From Acinetobacter lanii (lineage in GTDB: Bacteria > Pseudomonadota > Gammaproteobacteria > Pseudomonadales > Moraxellaceae), in the NCBI RefSeq assembly GCF_011578285.1, contig NZ_CP049916.1, positions 558,001-622,000 on the forward strand: DNA of 64,000 nucleotides. Reading direction: 5' to 3'. This document shows positions 17,940 through 26,845 of this stretch, piece after piece. A program made the translations under genes and the position numbers. The notes below the pieces were generated by a model. The model made no database searches and had not been told where the DNA came from. It saw only the letters and a list, made by a program, of their open reading frames with translations. Numbering within the stretch: position 1 is the stretch's first letter; each line of letters begins with the position of its first letter.

Positions 17940-19157
17940 TTAATCGTTGTAGTAGGCTTCAGGAATATTGACGACTTTACCTGTTATCTCTCTTAAAGGC
18001 TGTACATATGAATCAAAGAAATGCGTATCGGCGGTAAATATATCTAAATTATCTGCATCATTTGTTTTAACTGTTAATTGTGAATATCCTGGTCCTCTAC
18101 CGGGTAAATAATTTATAACTGTAAATGATTTAATATTTTCATTGTTAAGAATCAGGGCTGTATCAGTTCCTGAAAATCCAACTTTTTGATTTTTTCGATC
18201 GAACCATATTCCACTGTTATCCCTTAGTAAATTTTTTATCATGATTGGTATATGTTTGATTGAATCATTTTCCATATGATTTAAATTAATTTCTATGGAT
18301 TTATCAAAGGGTAGTAATTCAGAGACTTCAATGATTTTTTCATAATTTTCATTTATTAAAAAATGTTCATAGGGTCTTTCATTGTAGAAATGCAATGATG
18401 TACTCCCATCACTATAGGTGGATTCATCATCATAGTCATAACGAATAGATGCTGCTATCCCTTCAGCAAATTGAAATCTTAAATAGCATTGGTCATCTCT
18501 TTCCCATCCAAAATCATCAACATCGATATCTTCATTTAACCAAAAATCACGAAGTTCTTTGTAACTTTGGTCAGAATGTGTATTGTCATATAGGTCTACG
18601 TAAAATTCTTGAATCGGTCGATTGCGAATAACATTATCCACATAGAGTTCAAGTTGATTAATCAGAATATCTTCAACCCTGACAGGATATTTGAATCTTG
18701 CATATTGGGTACCATAACTAGAAGTGTAATATTCAATATAACCCTTAGTTTCTAATTCATTATAAGTTGTATCCCACGATAGCATTTGTTTTGGCTCGGT
18801 ATAAATTTCATAGCCAAAATCACCATCTTGAAAATCACCTTCTAAAAATTGATAATTTTTAGCAAAGTTCTTTCTCCAAATTTTTACTTTTTCATTTTCT
18901 ATTCTGTTTTTTGAGATAGTGAAGAAAGTTTCATCGTCAAAATTGAAAATTTGAGAAAGTTCACGATAGACATGATTAAAGTCATCTAATTCTGTTGAAA
19001 TATAATGCTCAGTGTCAGAAAAAATATATAAATACGGTATACCTCCTAAAATATGTACATAAGCATATTTCATGAGATCAATATCTAGCGTTTCTAGATT
19101 GTTGAAATGGTTATAGTGAAGTATGTTTTCTTCTATCCAAATTTCTTTATTTTTCAT
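17940..19157 (-). CDS. Unrecognised acidic protein, 405 residues
   Basis: I do not recognise a family. It is predicted soluble, without signal peptide or membrane helix, very rich in Asp, Glu, Tyr, Phe, Asn and Ile, and low in Ala. The coding sequence is visibly more AT-rich than its neighbours, uses many AAT, GAT, TAT and ATT codons, and so looks like acquired DNA. The first about 80 residues and the last about 85 residues both read as beta strands with a turn followed by a closing helix (ELDDFNHVYRELSQIF; THFFDSYVQPLREITG), a shape seen in PH-like domains; this is only an impression. The ATG at 19157 is the first codon. It converges with aroP. No toxin, nuclease or enzyme motif was seen. 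Confidence 0.8.
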   Translation of the reverse strand: MKNKEIWIEENILHYNHFNNLETLDIDLMKYAYVHILGGIPYLYIFSDTEHYISTELDDFNHVYRELSQIFNFDDETFFTISKNRIENEKVKIWRKNFAKNYQFLEGDFQDGDFGYEIYTEPKQMLSWDTTYNELETKGYIEYYTSSYGTQYARFKYPVRVEDILINQLELYVDNVIRNRPIQEFYVDLYDNTHSDQSYKELRDFWLNEDIDVDDFGWERDDQCYLRFQFAEGIAASIRYDYDDESTYSDGSTSLHFYNERPYEHFLINENYEKIIEVSELLPFDKSIEINLNHMENDSIKHIPIMIKNLLRDNSGIWFDRKNQKVGFSGTDTALILNNENIKSFTVINYLPGRGPGYSQLTVKTNDADNLDIFTADTHFFDSYVQPLREITGKVVNIPEAYYND

Positions 19158-19216
19158 ATTTGATCCAATTATTTTTGTCTGATATTTAATTATTAAGCTT
19201 GTGCAAAAAATCAGTA

Positions 19217-19588
19217 CTACCTAAGTAACTGAATTCTTAAACGTTCAACTTTGCCAATTTTCTTGACCACCAACGCATAAGAATCTTTCACCAAATCCTC
19301 AATCAATAAAGCATCAATATGTTCACCTTCATATACTGAAATCCAATGCTTTTTATTCATGTGATAACCCGCTCGAATTGAAGGGTAGAGTGCTTTTAAT
19401 TCATCTGCATAGATTGGATCACACTTTAAATTCACCAAAAGCTGTTGTTGATATTGCGTCGAGAGTAGAAATACTTTATCCATGACTTTGACCACATCAC
19501 ACCCAACACCAAAAGGTTGACTTAATGTGGTTTCAGGCAGACTTAACGCAACTTTAAGCGCGAGTTTTTGAATCTCATCTCCATGCAT
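19217..19588 (-). CDS. MmcQ/YjbR family protein
   Basis: A 123-residue small cytoplasmic protein of the YjbR/CyaY-like fold. Family features are the N-terminal helix (EIQKLALKVALSLPETTLSQPFG), the VxKVMDKVFLL strand, NLKCDPIYADELKALYPSIRAGYHMNKKHWISV, and a closing helix (LIEDLVKDSYALVVKKI). Some relatives bind DNA, but the role is not established. The ATG at 19588 is preceded by AAGGA at nine bases; the in-frame TTG at 19597 has no room for a ribosome binding site. The spacing to the next gene upstream (19613) is short, so it is probably co-transcribed with the L,D-transpeptidase gene. Confidence 0.85.
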   Translation of the reverse strand: MHGDEIQKLALKVALSLPETTLSQPFGVGCDVVKVMDKVFLLSTQYQQQLLVNLKCDPIYADELKALYPSIRAGYHMNKKHWISVYEGEHIDALLIEDLVKDSYALVVKKIGKVERLRIQLLR

Positions 19589-19612
19589 ATCAGCCAATCC
19601 TTTTTATTCGAG

Positions 19613-20224
19613 TTAAGGGTAAATCATAATCGGCGTGCCATTATCGACCAATTGCCAAATCTCATCCATATCTGTATTACGAACGGCAACACATCCCCAA
19701 GTCCAATCCTTTTGCGGTAAATAATCCATGAGCTGAGGCAAGGCCTTGAGCTGTTGGTGATTCGCTGAACCGTGAATCATAATATCACCTCCAGGGGAAA
19801 CCCCTAAATCTTGTGCTTTTTTCTTATCTTCTGCATTGGGGTAGGAGATGTGTAGTGATTTATAGAATTGGCTATTGGGATTGCGCCAATCAATCACATA
19901 GTGTCCCTCAGGTGTTTTACCATCACCTTCTTGAACTTTATGCCCAATCGGATCGAAACCCAAACGCATGCTATAACTGCGTATGATTTGAGTATCATGT
20001 CGAAGTTGAACGAGGCGTTTCGCTTTATAAACATGAATGTCCGTGATTGGGCTGTTTTGTCGAATGTTTTGAATGTCTACAGCATTCAAAGAATAGGTCT
20101 GATCTTGTGTTAAGGCTTCTGCTGATGTGGGAATAAATTGACTGTACTTGTTATAAGCGATCACGAGAATCACCATAAAAATAATAGAAAATATAAGCCA
20201 GAAGAGATTTTTATTGTTATGCAT
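19613..20224 (-). CDS. L,D-transpeptidase family protein (YkuD domain)
   Basis: A 203-residue protein anchored by an N-terminal helix (about residues 8-25, LFWLIFSIIFMVILVIAY) with the catalytic domain in the periplasm. The YkuD signature is present: IMIHGSANHQ (about residue 148) with its His, and the catalytic Cys in TWGCVAVRNTDMDE (about residue 177). Family members cross-link peptidoglycan or attach proteins to it, or amidate or cleave such links; which applies is not readable. The gene lies upstream of and close to the YjbR-family gene and downstream of selO on the same strand, separated from selO by a strong hairpin. Confidence 0.9.
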   Translation of the reverse strand: MHNNKNLFWLIFSIIFMVILVIAYNKYSQFIPTSAEALTQDQTYSLNAVDIQNIRQNSPITDIHVYKAKRLVQLRHDTQIIRSYSMRLGFDPIGHKVQEGDGKTPEGHYVIDWRNPNSQFYKSLHISYPNAEDKKKAQDLGVSPGGDIMIHGSANHQQLKALPQLMDYLPQKDWTWGCVAVRNTDMDEIWQLVDNGTPIMIYP

Positions 20225-20261
20225 TTTGAGTAGCTACATTCAAAGATTCATTATTATTTTA

Positions 20262-20295
20262 AATGTCTGTAGACAGTTTAAGTTCTACAGACATT
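20262..20295 (-). terminator. Strong hairpin after selO, probable terminator
   Basis: Perfect 11-base arms AATGTCTGTAG and CTACAGACATT with a 12-base loop. On the minus strand the stem is followed by TTTAAAATAATAAT rather than a pure T run. Confidence 0.65.
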
Positions 20296-20324
20296 GCGAT
20301 GGTTATAGCACCGTGTAAATGTGC

Positions 20325-21770
20325 TTATGAAGAACAGCTCACCATGACTTCTGGCACATCACTGGGTAATGGTCCAAGGTCTTGGGGTTGCTCTAAATCA
20401 GGTTGCTTCTTGAAGGGCTGACTGAGAAGCTGAAATAGTCGATCGACCTCAGAAAAATCATTAGCCTCTGCCAATTCAATGGCTTTCTGCGCCATATGAT
20501 TACGTAAAATATAGTGAGGATTAGCCTTCTGCATTTCCGCATCCAATTCAGCAGTATCCTGATGTTTACGAATGCTGTCATACAGGCTTAAGAAACTTTC
20601 AAAAGCACGACGGTCTAAGCAATCATCTTTAATGGTTTCATATTCTTTGTTTTGCAAACGGATAAAACTTTGGGTGTAATCCAATTGCTCGCTTTGCAAA
20701 ATCCGTAAGAAAGCCATGGCACAATCAAAACTGTCTTTATGGAAAGACGGCAGTCCCATTTTTTGATTTAAGCCCATTTTGTAATGCTCTAGGAAGGTAG
20801 GCTCATAGTGCTCCAAACATGTGGCTAGTGCGTCTTTCCATTGCTCTTTATCGAATTCAGCAGGGCATAGAGGCACTAGATTATTTAGCCAATTCCATAG
20901 ATTCCAATGCCCAATACTTGGTTGTTGTTGGTAGGTATAACGTCCATGATGATCGGAATGGTTATTGATCCAATTCGGGCGGAAGCGTTCCATAAAACCA
21001 TAGGGACCGAAGTCGAGCGTTGAGCCTGTAATATTGAGGTTGTCGGTATTCATCACGCCGTGTGCGAAACCCACCAATTGCCATTTGGCTATCATCACCG
21101 CAGTGTTTTGAATCACTTGCGTAGCAAAAGCTAAGATTGGTTGTTCAGCTTCTAGACATTTCGGGTAATGCCACTCAATACATTTTTGCGTAAATTCAGT
21201 AAGCAAGTCACCTTGGTACTGATTAATCCATTCAAAATGTCCCAAACGAATGTGACAATCTGAAGTCCGTAACATCATGGCACCACGTTCTAGCTTTTCA
21301 CGTTGCACGCCTTGATCGGAAGAGGTGAATCCAACCGCATTACTTGAAACCACACCTAAGGAATTGAGTGCATGACCTGCCAGATATTCGCGAATCGTAG
21401 AACGTAACACGGCACGTCCATCACCCATACGAGAGTAAGGCGTTGAACCTGCCCCTTTTAAATGCAGATCAATGGTTTGATGATTTTTATCTAAAATTTG
21501 AGCAATCAGTAAACCACGACCATCACCCAATTGACCTGCCCATTGACCAAATTGATGACCTGCATAGACCATCGCTAAGGGTTCAAATTCAGCAAAGGTT
21601 TTTTGTCCGCTACAGATCTCAACCCAAGCCTGTATATCCTCATCAGACCAATTCAGTTGCTTGGCCAAGGCTATATTAAAATGACCTGCTTTTGCCCCTT
21701 TGAGTGGGAGAGGTTGCTGATGATGGTAAAGCTTAGGGCTTAGAGTATTGTAGTGAGAATTAAATTGCAT
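20325..21770 (-). CDS. selO: Protein adenylyltransferase SelO (YdiU)
   Basis: A 481-residue pseudokinase-fold enzyme that transfers AMP to Ser, Thr or Tyr of target proteins and protects against oxidative stress in studied bacteria. Visible family features are the MVYAGHQFGQWAGQLGDGRG stretch (residues about 67-86), the LKGAGSTPYSRMGDGRAVLRSTIREYLAG region (about 103-131) and GVMNTDNLNITGSTLDFGPYGFM (about 240-262) with the metal-binding Asn and Asp. It ends VSCSS as E. coli YdiU does, so the C-terminal selenocysteine seen in eukaryotic homologs is absent, as expected. The length is normal. It stands alone. Confidence 0.93.
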   Translation of the reverse strand: MQFNSHYNTLSPKLYHHQQPLPLKGAKAGHFNIALAKQLNWSDEDIQAWVEICSGQKTFAEFEPLAMVYAGHQFGQWAGQLGDGRGLLIAQILDKNHQTIDLHLKGAGSTPYSRMGDGRAVLRSTIREYLAGHALNSLGVVSSNAVGFTSSDQGVQREKLERGAMMLRTSDCHIRLGHFEWINQYQGDLLTEFTQKCIEWHYPKCLEAEQPILAFATQVIQNTAVMIAKWQLVGFAHGVMNTDNLNITGSTLDFGPYGFMERFRPNWINNHSDHHGRYTYQQQPSIGHWNLWNWLNNLVPLCPAEFDKEQWKDALATCLEHYEPTFLEHYKMGLNQKMGLPSFHKDSFDCAMAFLRILQSEQLDYTQSFIRLQNKEYETIKDDCLDRRAFESFLSLYDSIRKHQDTAELDAEMQKANPHYILRNHMAQKAIELAEANDFSEVDRLFQLLSQPFKKQPDLEQPQDLGPLPSDVPEVMVSCSS

Positions 21771-21870
21771 GATCTTATACAGCGTTTAGAAAGCTGTTTT
21801 CACTATAGCAAAGTTCAGTACAGAAGAATGTGGCTTTCATTTAAATGCAATCAAACATGTATTTTCAAGC

Positions 21871-21895
21871 AAAAGAAAAGCTCCCGGAGGAGCTT
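21871..21895 (-). terminator. Rho-independent terminator of the desaturase gene
   Basis: On the minus strand AAGCTCCT and GGGAGCTT pair across a short CC loop, followed by TTTCTTTT. Confidence 0.78.
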
Positions 21896-21920
21896 GTCTA
21901 TATATGGATGAAAAACTAGA

Positions 21921-23087
21921 TTAGTTTGAAACGGCACCTTTTTTAAGATTGCGCATCAACTGATTTAAAGTTTCACGGTGTTGCGACAAACGCAGCTCAA
22001 CTTGATGGAACTCATCTTTTAGTTTGCTGTCCATTTGATGAATCTTTTCAGCAACAGAAGCTTTTTTGGCTTGAATTTCTTGCTCTTTCAATTTTGCCCA
22101 ATCATTTAGGGTTTGAGAGAAGGCATCATATTCTTGAGCAATACGCAGTTTCGCAGTTGCAATATCTTCAGTCATGTTATGACCATACACCGCAAGGTCT
22201 TGCTGCGCATATTTAAACTTCATCGCCAATTCGGCTTTCTTGATGTTAAAGCTTGGAATACGACGCAGGTTTTTCGCCAAACCGAATTTAGAGAACGTCC
22301 AAATCAACCATTTGGTTGGATCGTACTGCCACCATTTCACGCCATTACGATAATCGTATTGGAAAATATGGTGATAGTTATGATAACCCTCACCCCAAGT
22401 CGCAATCGCTAGCCAGAAGTTGTCACGTGCAGTGTTCTCGTCGGTATATGGACGTTTGCCCCACATGTGGCATAAAGAGTTAATAAAGAACGTCACATGA
22501 TGGCTCAAAATCAAGCGGACTAAACCACCCAATAACATCACACCCCACATATCACCCACCAAATAACCGACAGGGATTAGAATCGCAGCATGTACAGCCG
22601 CAACTAAGGGAATGTAATATTTGTCTTGGAACATTACCACTTTGTCTTTTAACAAATCTGGTGCATTTTTATAGTTTGGTTCCGCAGCAGGATAGTCACG
22701 GAGCATCCAACCAATATGCGCGTACCAAAAACCATTGTTAATCGAGTATGGATCTTGTTCCACATCATCGACATGACGGTGATGGGTACGGTGACCAGAT
22801 GCCCAATACAGAATGCTGTTTTGAACCGCAAAGGTCCCCATAATCATTAACAGAATTTTTAAAGGGGTCGTCGCTTCATACGCACGATGTGCCCATAAGC
22901 GGTGATAACCTGCCGTAATCCCCAAGCTACTGACGCCGAGTAAAACGAACATACTGATCCATGCACCCGCGCTAAAATCATGATTCATGGCATAAAGCGG
23001 GATAGCGATCAGTGCAACAATAGGGATAAACACCAATGCGAAAACTGCAATCCAGTTAATTGGGGCTTTGGGTAGGGGAGCATTCAT
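21921..23087 (-). CDS. Membrane acyl-CoA/fatty acid delta-9 desaturase
   Basis: A di-iron desaturase of the inner membrane that introduces a cis double bond into acyl chains. The three histidine boxes are clear: HRLWAH (about residues 62-67), HRTHH (about 99-103) and HNYHH (about 258), with WGEGYHNYHHIFQYDYRNG the standard C-terminal box. Four hydrophobic segments surround them. After about residue 290 comes a charged coiled-coil tail of about 100 residues (AKLRIAQEYDAFSQTLNDWAKLKEQEIQAKK) not needed for catalysis. The longer frame begins at a TTG (23126); the ATG at 23087 with AGGAG 11 bases upstream is preferred. A DesT-like operator lies about 100 bases upstream. The electron donor gene is not adjacent. 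Confidence 0.9.
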   Translation of the reverse strand: MNAPLPKAPINWIAVFALVFIPIVALIAIPLYAMNHDFSAGAWISMFVLLGVSSLGITAGYHRLWAHRAYEATTPLKILLMIMGTFAVQNSILYWASGHRTHHRHVDDVEQDPYSINNGFWYAHIGWMLRDYPAAEPNYKNAPDLLKDKVVMFQDKYYIPLVAAVHAAILIPVGYLVGDMWGVMLLGGLVRLILSHHVTFFINSLCHMWGKRPYTDENTARDNFWLAIATWGEGYHNYHHIFQYDYRNGVKWWQYDPTKWLIWTFSKFGLAKNLRRIPSFNIKKAELAMKFKYAQQDLAVYGHNMTEDIATAKLRIAQEYDAFSQTLNDWAKLKEQEIQAKKASVAEKIHQMDSKLKDEFHQVELRLSQHRETLNQLMRNLKKGAVSN

Positions 23088-23518
23088 CTCCAACAGCACT
23101 CCTAGAACCTTTTCAAGGTTGATCAAGGTATAAATAGAAGCCTAATCTACTACTTTTTATAGGGATTAAACTTTTGGCATCTTAGCATGAGCGAACAAAT
23201 GTTCACTAGCATTATTGTACAGTTGTATTGAACTCAACAGTAACAGAATAAATTCTTTTTTCATTGGATTTATCGTCTTAAAAACATCCAAACCTGCACA
23301 ACAACGATATCGTGTCACTCTAACAATCAATGATAGAGAAACAGTGAAGTTGATGTTTTATTTTGGCATGAATCTATAGGTAGATTCAGTGTATTTATTG
23401 AGCATTTAAGTGTGTTAATTTACATGATTGATTTCGCTGAATTAAAAGTAATTTTTAGTGTATTTTCGAATTTATTTTTGAGTTTTCTGCCATGCAGTAA
23501 AATTCTAAATTGAATATC
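23088..23518. other. Intergenic region upstream of the desaturase gene
   Basis: About 430 bases, AT-rich. It contains the DesT-like operator (23190-23207) and should carry the desaturase promoter; TTACTG with TACAAT at 18 bases on the minus strand just upstream of the operator is one candidate. The remaining 300 bases up to the glycerophosphodiesterase stop codon hold nothing I can name. Confidence 0.6.
23190..23207. promoter_or_regulatory. DesT/FabR-like operator candidate
   Basis: AGCGAAC-AAAT-GTTCACT. The seven-base arms are inverted repeats with one mismatch. Read on the minus strand as AGTGAACATTTGTTCGCT it is close to the operator I recall for the TetR-family regulator DesT of Pseudomonas, which controls a desaturase gene. 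The position upstream of a desaturase gene supports the assignment. Confidence 0.62.
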
Positions 23519-24232
23519 TTATAGATGTTGCGACATCATTTTCGGAAAGTCCGTGATTAACCCTTGAATGCCTAAATCACGCAGTTGTTTTGCACGTTCA
23601 ATCTCATTGACTGTCCAAACACTGACATTTAATCCCTGTTCGAGCGTATCTTTAATCAGTTGCTCTGTCGCTAAACTATTTTTCCAGCCGATTTGGCAAC
23701 AGTTCAGCTCAAGTGCCTGATCAATCGCTTGATGACCCACTTCATCTTCAATCAACAGCCCACGTTTAAACGTTGATTGTTGCTGTTGTAAAGCCTGATG
23801 AATTTTAAGATCAAAACTGGTGATTACTGCTGAATTTGAAAAACCAGTTAAAGCCTGTTGTAAATGCTCAACCAAATGCTGGGCTTCATCTAAACTGTCA
23901 ACTGCTTTGACCTCAACCTCAATATGTTCGAAATTTTTCATCAGTTGAAGGGAGTCTTGAAGGCTCGGGGTGATTTCAAAGTCTGTCCAATCTTGCCAAA
24001 TATAGGCCTGATCAAAAGCCTGTAAATCTGCAGTTGAACATGCATATAAATCATGTGATTGACCGGTCGTTCGTAAAAACTGGTCATCGTGCATAATAAT
24101 CAACTGGTCATCTTTGAGCTGGCGAACGTCAAATTCGACCGCACGAATGCCTACGTCTTGAATATAACGAAAGCCACCTAAGGTGTTTTCAGGAGCTTCA
24201 CCACGTGCACCACGATGACCAATGATTCGCAT
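23519..24232 (-). CDS. ugpQ: Glycerophosphodiester phosphodiesterase
   Basis: A 237-residue cytoplasmic-type enzyme that hydrolyses deacylated phospholipids (for example glycerophosphocholine) to glycerol-3-phosphate and an alcohol. The GDPD signature is present: IGHRGARGEAPENTLGGF (about residues 4-21), VEFDVRQLKDDQLIIMHDD (about 33-51) and VWTVNEIERAKQLRDLGIQGLITDFP near the end. No signal peptide is seen. The frame opens with TTG at 24244; the ATG at 24232 directly precedes RIIGHRG and is the likelier start. The gene follows the adenosyltransferase gene by about 50 bases on the same strand, so they may share a transcript. Confidence 0.92.
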   Translation of the reverse strand: MRIIGHRGARGEAPENTLGGFRYIQDVGIRAVEFDVRQLKDDQLIIMHDDQFLRTTGQSHDLYACSTADLQAFDQAYIWQDWTDFEITPSLQDSLQLMKNFEHIEVEVKAVDSLDEAQHLVEHLQQALTGFSNSAVITSFDLKIHQALQQQQSTFKRGLLIEDEVGHQAIDQALELNCCQIGWKNSLATEQLIKDTLEQGLNVSVWTVNEIERAKQLRDLGIQGLITDFPKMMSQHL

Positions 24233-24280
24233 TGTATGACTCAAAAGCAGATGATTTTAAAATGCATTATAAAGTGCTGT

Positions 24281-24859
24281 TTAAATCGTGTCGTTAATAT
24301 TTTTTTGCCACAGTACTTCAGTGCCGCCTTCTGCATGTTGTAGAGTACGTGATGCGACAAATAACCAATCAGACAAACGATTCAGCAATTGCAGGGAAGT
24401 GGCTTGAATATTTTGATCACGTGTATGTACTGTCATTAAGCTACGCTCTGCACGACGACACACTGAACGCGCTTGATGGGCATAACTACATGCCAGTGTT
24501 CCTGCAGGGAGAATAAAATCTTTCAGCATCGGCAAGGTTTCATTCATTTCATCAATTTCATTTTCGAGAAATTCAACCGAAACAGGTAGAACCATATTGA
24601 AATTAGGAATACAGACTTCACCGCCTAAATCAAATAGCCAATGTTGGATCAGGCTTAAAGATTTATCCCATTTGGCTTTGTTTTCAATAGTGCTGACAGC
24701 AATTTGTGAACGTAATAAACCGATACATGAATTGAGTTCATCGACATCACCTAAGGCATGAATACGTAGGTCATCTTTTGCGACACGTGATCCATCACCT
24801 AAACCTGTGGTGCCAGAGTCGCCTGTACGGGTATAAATTTTACTTAAACGGTGTCCCAT
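24281..24859 (-). CDS. Cob(I)alamin adenosyltransferase, PduO/MMAB type
   Basis: A 192-residue enzyme that adds the adenosyl group to cob(I)alamin. Family motifs are KIYTRTGDSGTTGLGDGSRV (about residues 7-26, ATP binding), the FILPAGTLACSYAHQARSVCRRAERSLM stretch (about 112-139) with the catalytic Arg, and LNRLSDWLFVASR near residue 160. The ATG at 24859 opens the conserved N-terminus. It lies downstream of btuB but beyond a terminator, so coordination with cobalamin uptake would need read-through or a separate promoter. Together the two genes suggest B12 salvage. Confidence 0.93.
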   Translation of the reverse strand: MGHRLSKIYTRTGDSGTTGLGDGSRVAKDDLRIHALGDVDELNSCIGLLRSQIAVSTIENKAKWDKSLSLIQHWLFDLGGEVCIPNFNMVLPVSVEFLENEIDEMNETLPMLKDFILPAGTLACSYAHQARSVCRRAERSLMTVHTRDQNIQATSLQLLNRLSDWLFVASRTLQHAEGGTEVLWQKNINDTI

Positions 24860-24895
24860 GGGTATTCCTTATGAAAGTTTAAAATTGAGATGCAA

Positions 24896-24936
24896 TAAAA
24901 AAAGGGTAATGTCTTATAGACATTATCCTGAGTTTT
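24896..24936 (-). terminator. Rho-independent terminator of btuB
   Basis: On the minus strand AATGTC-TATAA-GACATT, extended by AGGAT and ACCCT, followed by seven or more T residues just past the btuB stop. Confidence 0.82.
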
Positions 24937-24949
24937 TTTAAGCTGTACA

Positions 24950-26809
24950 TCAGTATTTAAAAGTGACGCCGACAGAGGCTTGACGCCCACCGTTGACATA
25001 GTATTGATCACCACCGCTGTGAATAGTTTTGAATTTCACATCACCAATATTTTGAATATTGCTGAATAATTTAATATGCGAGTTTAGATTCCAGTAACTG
25101 TTTAAATCTATACTCATATAGCCTGGAATATCACGTGCAAAATCTTTGGCTTTCGATTTAGCGACCAAAGATGCGCTTAAGCCATAATTTTGATTTTGTA
25201 TACCAGTACTAATACTCAGAGATTGGCGTGGACGACGGAGCAGTTCACTGTGATCCTCATCATTACGTGATTCGACGTAGATGTATCCAGCATTAAGGAA
25301 AATTTGGTCATTTTGCCAAGCAGCATTGAATTCACCACCATGCATAGAGGCTTTATCAACATTTAAATTTTGATAAACAGGGAAAATGCTGACCCAGTCA
25401 CCATCGCAATCTTTTACACAGACTGAATTAATTAGATTATCGACTTTGGTGTAGAACGCAGAAGCACCAATTTTAATATTAAATGGCAATTGCTGATCAA
25501 AACCGACTTCATAAGAAATACTTTCTTCAGGATCAAGTTGGTCATTGCCACCATAAGCATAGAGATCATTCAAGGTGGGTGATTTAAACGCTGAACCAAT
25601 GTTTGCATAAATACTGGTTTGATCCAGGACTTGATAGCGGATTGCACCTTGTACGACCATATGTGCACCAAATTTTTCATTATCTTCTACACGAACACCC
25701 AATTGGGTATTGAGCTGATCAGATTGGTACTGATGTTGAATATAGTAGCCTGTAGAATTGATATCTTCATTAATGTCTTGCGTGACGGCATCAATATTAC
25801 GTGTGGTGACACCCACTAAAATATTTTGATGTGGAGTGTAATGCCATTTACCGTAGAGCTCTGCTTCTTGCGTGATGCTATGCACAAAACTGGTCGACCC
25901 CAGCTGGTCTAAGTCATCTTTGAATTGAGAAAGACGAGCATTAATTTCTAAGTTCTTGGTTGCATTAACCCGACCTTTTAGATTAATGATTTCATTTTTA
26001 AAGTCTTGGCTCGCGAAACTTCCCCAATTGTTGTATTCGTTGTTACCCTCATTTTCACTATAGTCGACCGATGCCGCATAATTGTCTTTTTCAATACCAA
26101 GTTTGGCACTCATCCCTTTTTGATCATAGCTGTATTTACGCAAATCATTTTTATTAAATACCGCAGTACCATCACTTTCTACACGTTGACCACGAATTTG
26201 GCCATAAATATCATTTTCGGTAAAGTCTGCACCTACGATTGATTTATAGGTTTTATTCTCACCCATTTCACCTGTGATAAACGCACCCGTTTTTTCAGGG
26301 GTTTTAGAAACAAACTGGATGACACCACCAATTGCATCCGTCCCATACAAAACAGAAGCAGGACCTTTAAGCACTTCAATCTGTTTGAGGTCAGTAGTAT
26401 CTAGAAATGGAAGTGATGCAGAGCCAGTGGTTGCCGTATTTAAACGTACACCATCGCGTAGAACTAGTGTTTGGTTAGAGTTGGTGCCACGTAAAAAAAT
26501 GGAGGTTTGCTGACCATATCCACCTGATTGAACGACATTAATACTTGGATCTGTTTTTAAAAGATCAGGTAATGCTGCAATTGGAGATTGTTCTAAAATA
26601 TGTGGTTCAATAATGGAAATACGTGCAGGCACATTTTCAATCTTTTCTTCTGAACGGGTTGCTGTGACCACTAAGGTGTCTAGCTTTGCATTGACATTAT
26701 TTGTGGATTCAACAGTCTGTGCAGATGTGAGTGTAGAAAAACCCATCGCAAGCGCGATCGCGCCTACCAAAGCGGTAGGCTGAGAGAGAAATTGCATGTT
26801 TTGCTCCAT
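24950..26809 (-). CDS. btuB: TonB-dependent cobalamin receptor BtuB
   Basis: A 619-residue outer-membrane receptor that imports cobalamins. After a signal peptide (about residues 1-30, ending TLTSAQ) comes the TonB box DTLVVTATR (about residues 41-49), a plug domain (IRGPASVLYG-like VLKGPASVLYGTDAIGGVI), and a 22-strand-type barrel ending in GVTFKY with a terminal aromatic. The frame extends into the riboswitch up to 26902, but the real start is the ATG at 26809, whose GGGGTG ribosome site lies in a hairpin; the ATG at 26797, with GGAG six bases ahead, is an alternative. Substrate assignment rests on the riboswitch and the nearby adenosyltransferase gene. Confidence 0.93.
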   Translation of the reverse strand: MEQNMQFLSQPTALVGAIALAMGFSTLTSAQTVESTNNVNAKLDTLVVTATRSEEKIENVPARISIIEPHILEQSPIAALPDLLKTDPSINVVQSGGYGQQTSIFLRGTNSNQTLVLRDGVRLNTATTGSASLPFLDTTDLKQIEVLKGPASVLYGTDAIGGVIQFVSKTPEKTGAFITGEMGENKTYKSIVGADFTENDIYGQIRGQRVESDGTAVFNKNDLRKYSYDQKGMSAKLGIEKDNYAASVDYSENEGNNEYNNWGSFASQDFKNEIINLKGRVNATKNLEINARLSQFKDDLDQLGSTSFVHSITQEAELYGKWHYTPHQNILVGVTTRNIDAVTQDINEDINSTGYYIQHQYQSDQLNTQLGVRVEDNEKFGAHMVVQGAIRYQVLDQTSIYANIGSAFKSPTLNDLYAYGGNDQLDPEESISYEVGFDQQLPFNIKIGASAFYTKVDNLINSVCVKDCDGDWVSIFPVYQNLNVDKASMHGGEFNAAWQNDQIFLNAGYIYVESRNDEDHSELLRRPRQSLSISTGIQNQNYGLSASLVAKSKAKDFARDIPGYMSIDLNSYWNLNSHIKLFSNIQNIGDVKFKTIHSGGDQYYVNGGRQASVGVTFKY

Positions 26810-26811
26810 AC

Positions 26812-26828
26812 ATTCACCCCACGTGAAT
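26812..26828 (-). promoter_or_regulatory. SD-sequestering hairpin of the btuB leader
   Basis: On the minus strand ATTCAC-GTGGG-GTGAAT places the ribosome binding site GGGGTG in the loop and 3' arm, two bases before the ATG at 26809. It fits the expression platform of a translational riboswitch. Confidence 0.65.
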
Positions 26829-26845
26829 GATTGAGTTAATGAACA

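Noticed and set aside
20325..20345. Possible selenocysteine at the SelO C-terminus
   Set aside because: The end reads VSCSS with a normal stop, as in E. coli; there is no in-frame UGA followed by further coding sequence.
26762..26780. Strong hairpin in the early btuB coding sequence, next to GCGATCGC
   Set aside because: The octamer is a single occurrence and not a repeat family here. The hairpin is noted with the riboswitch finding but not listed as a separate element.
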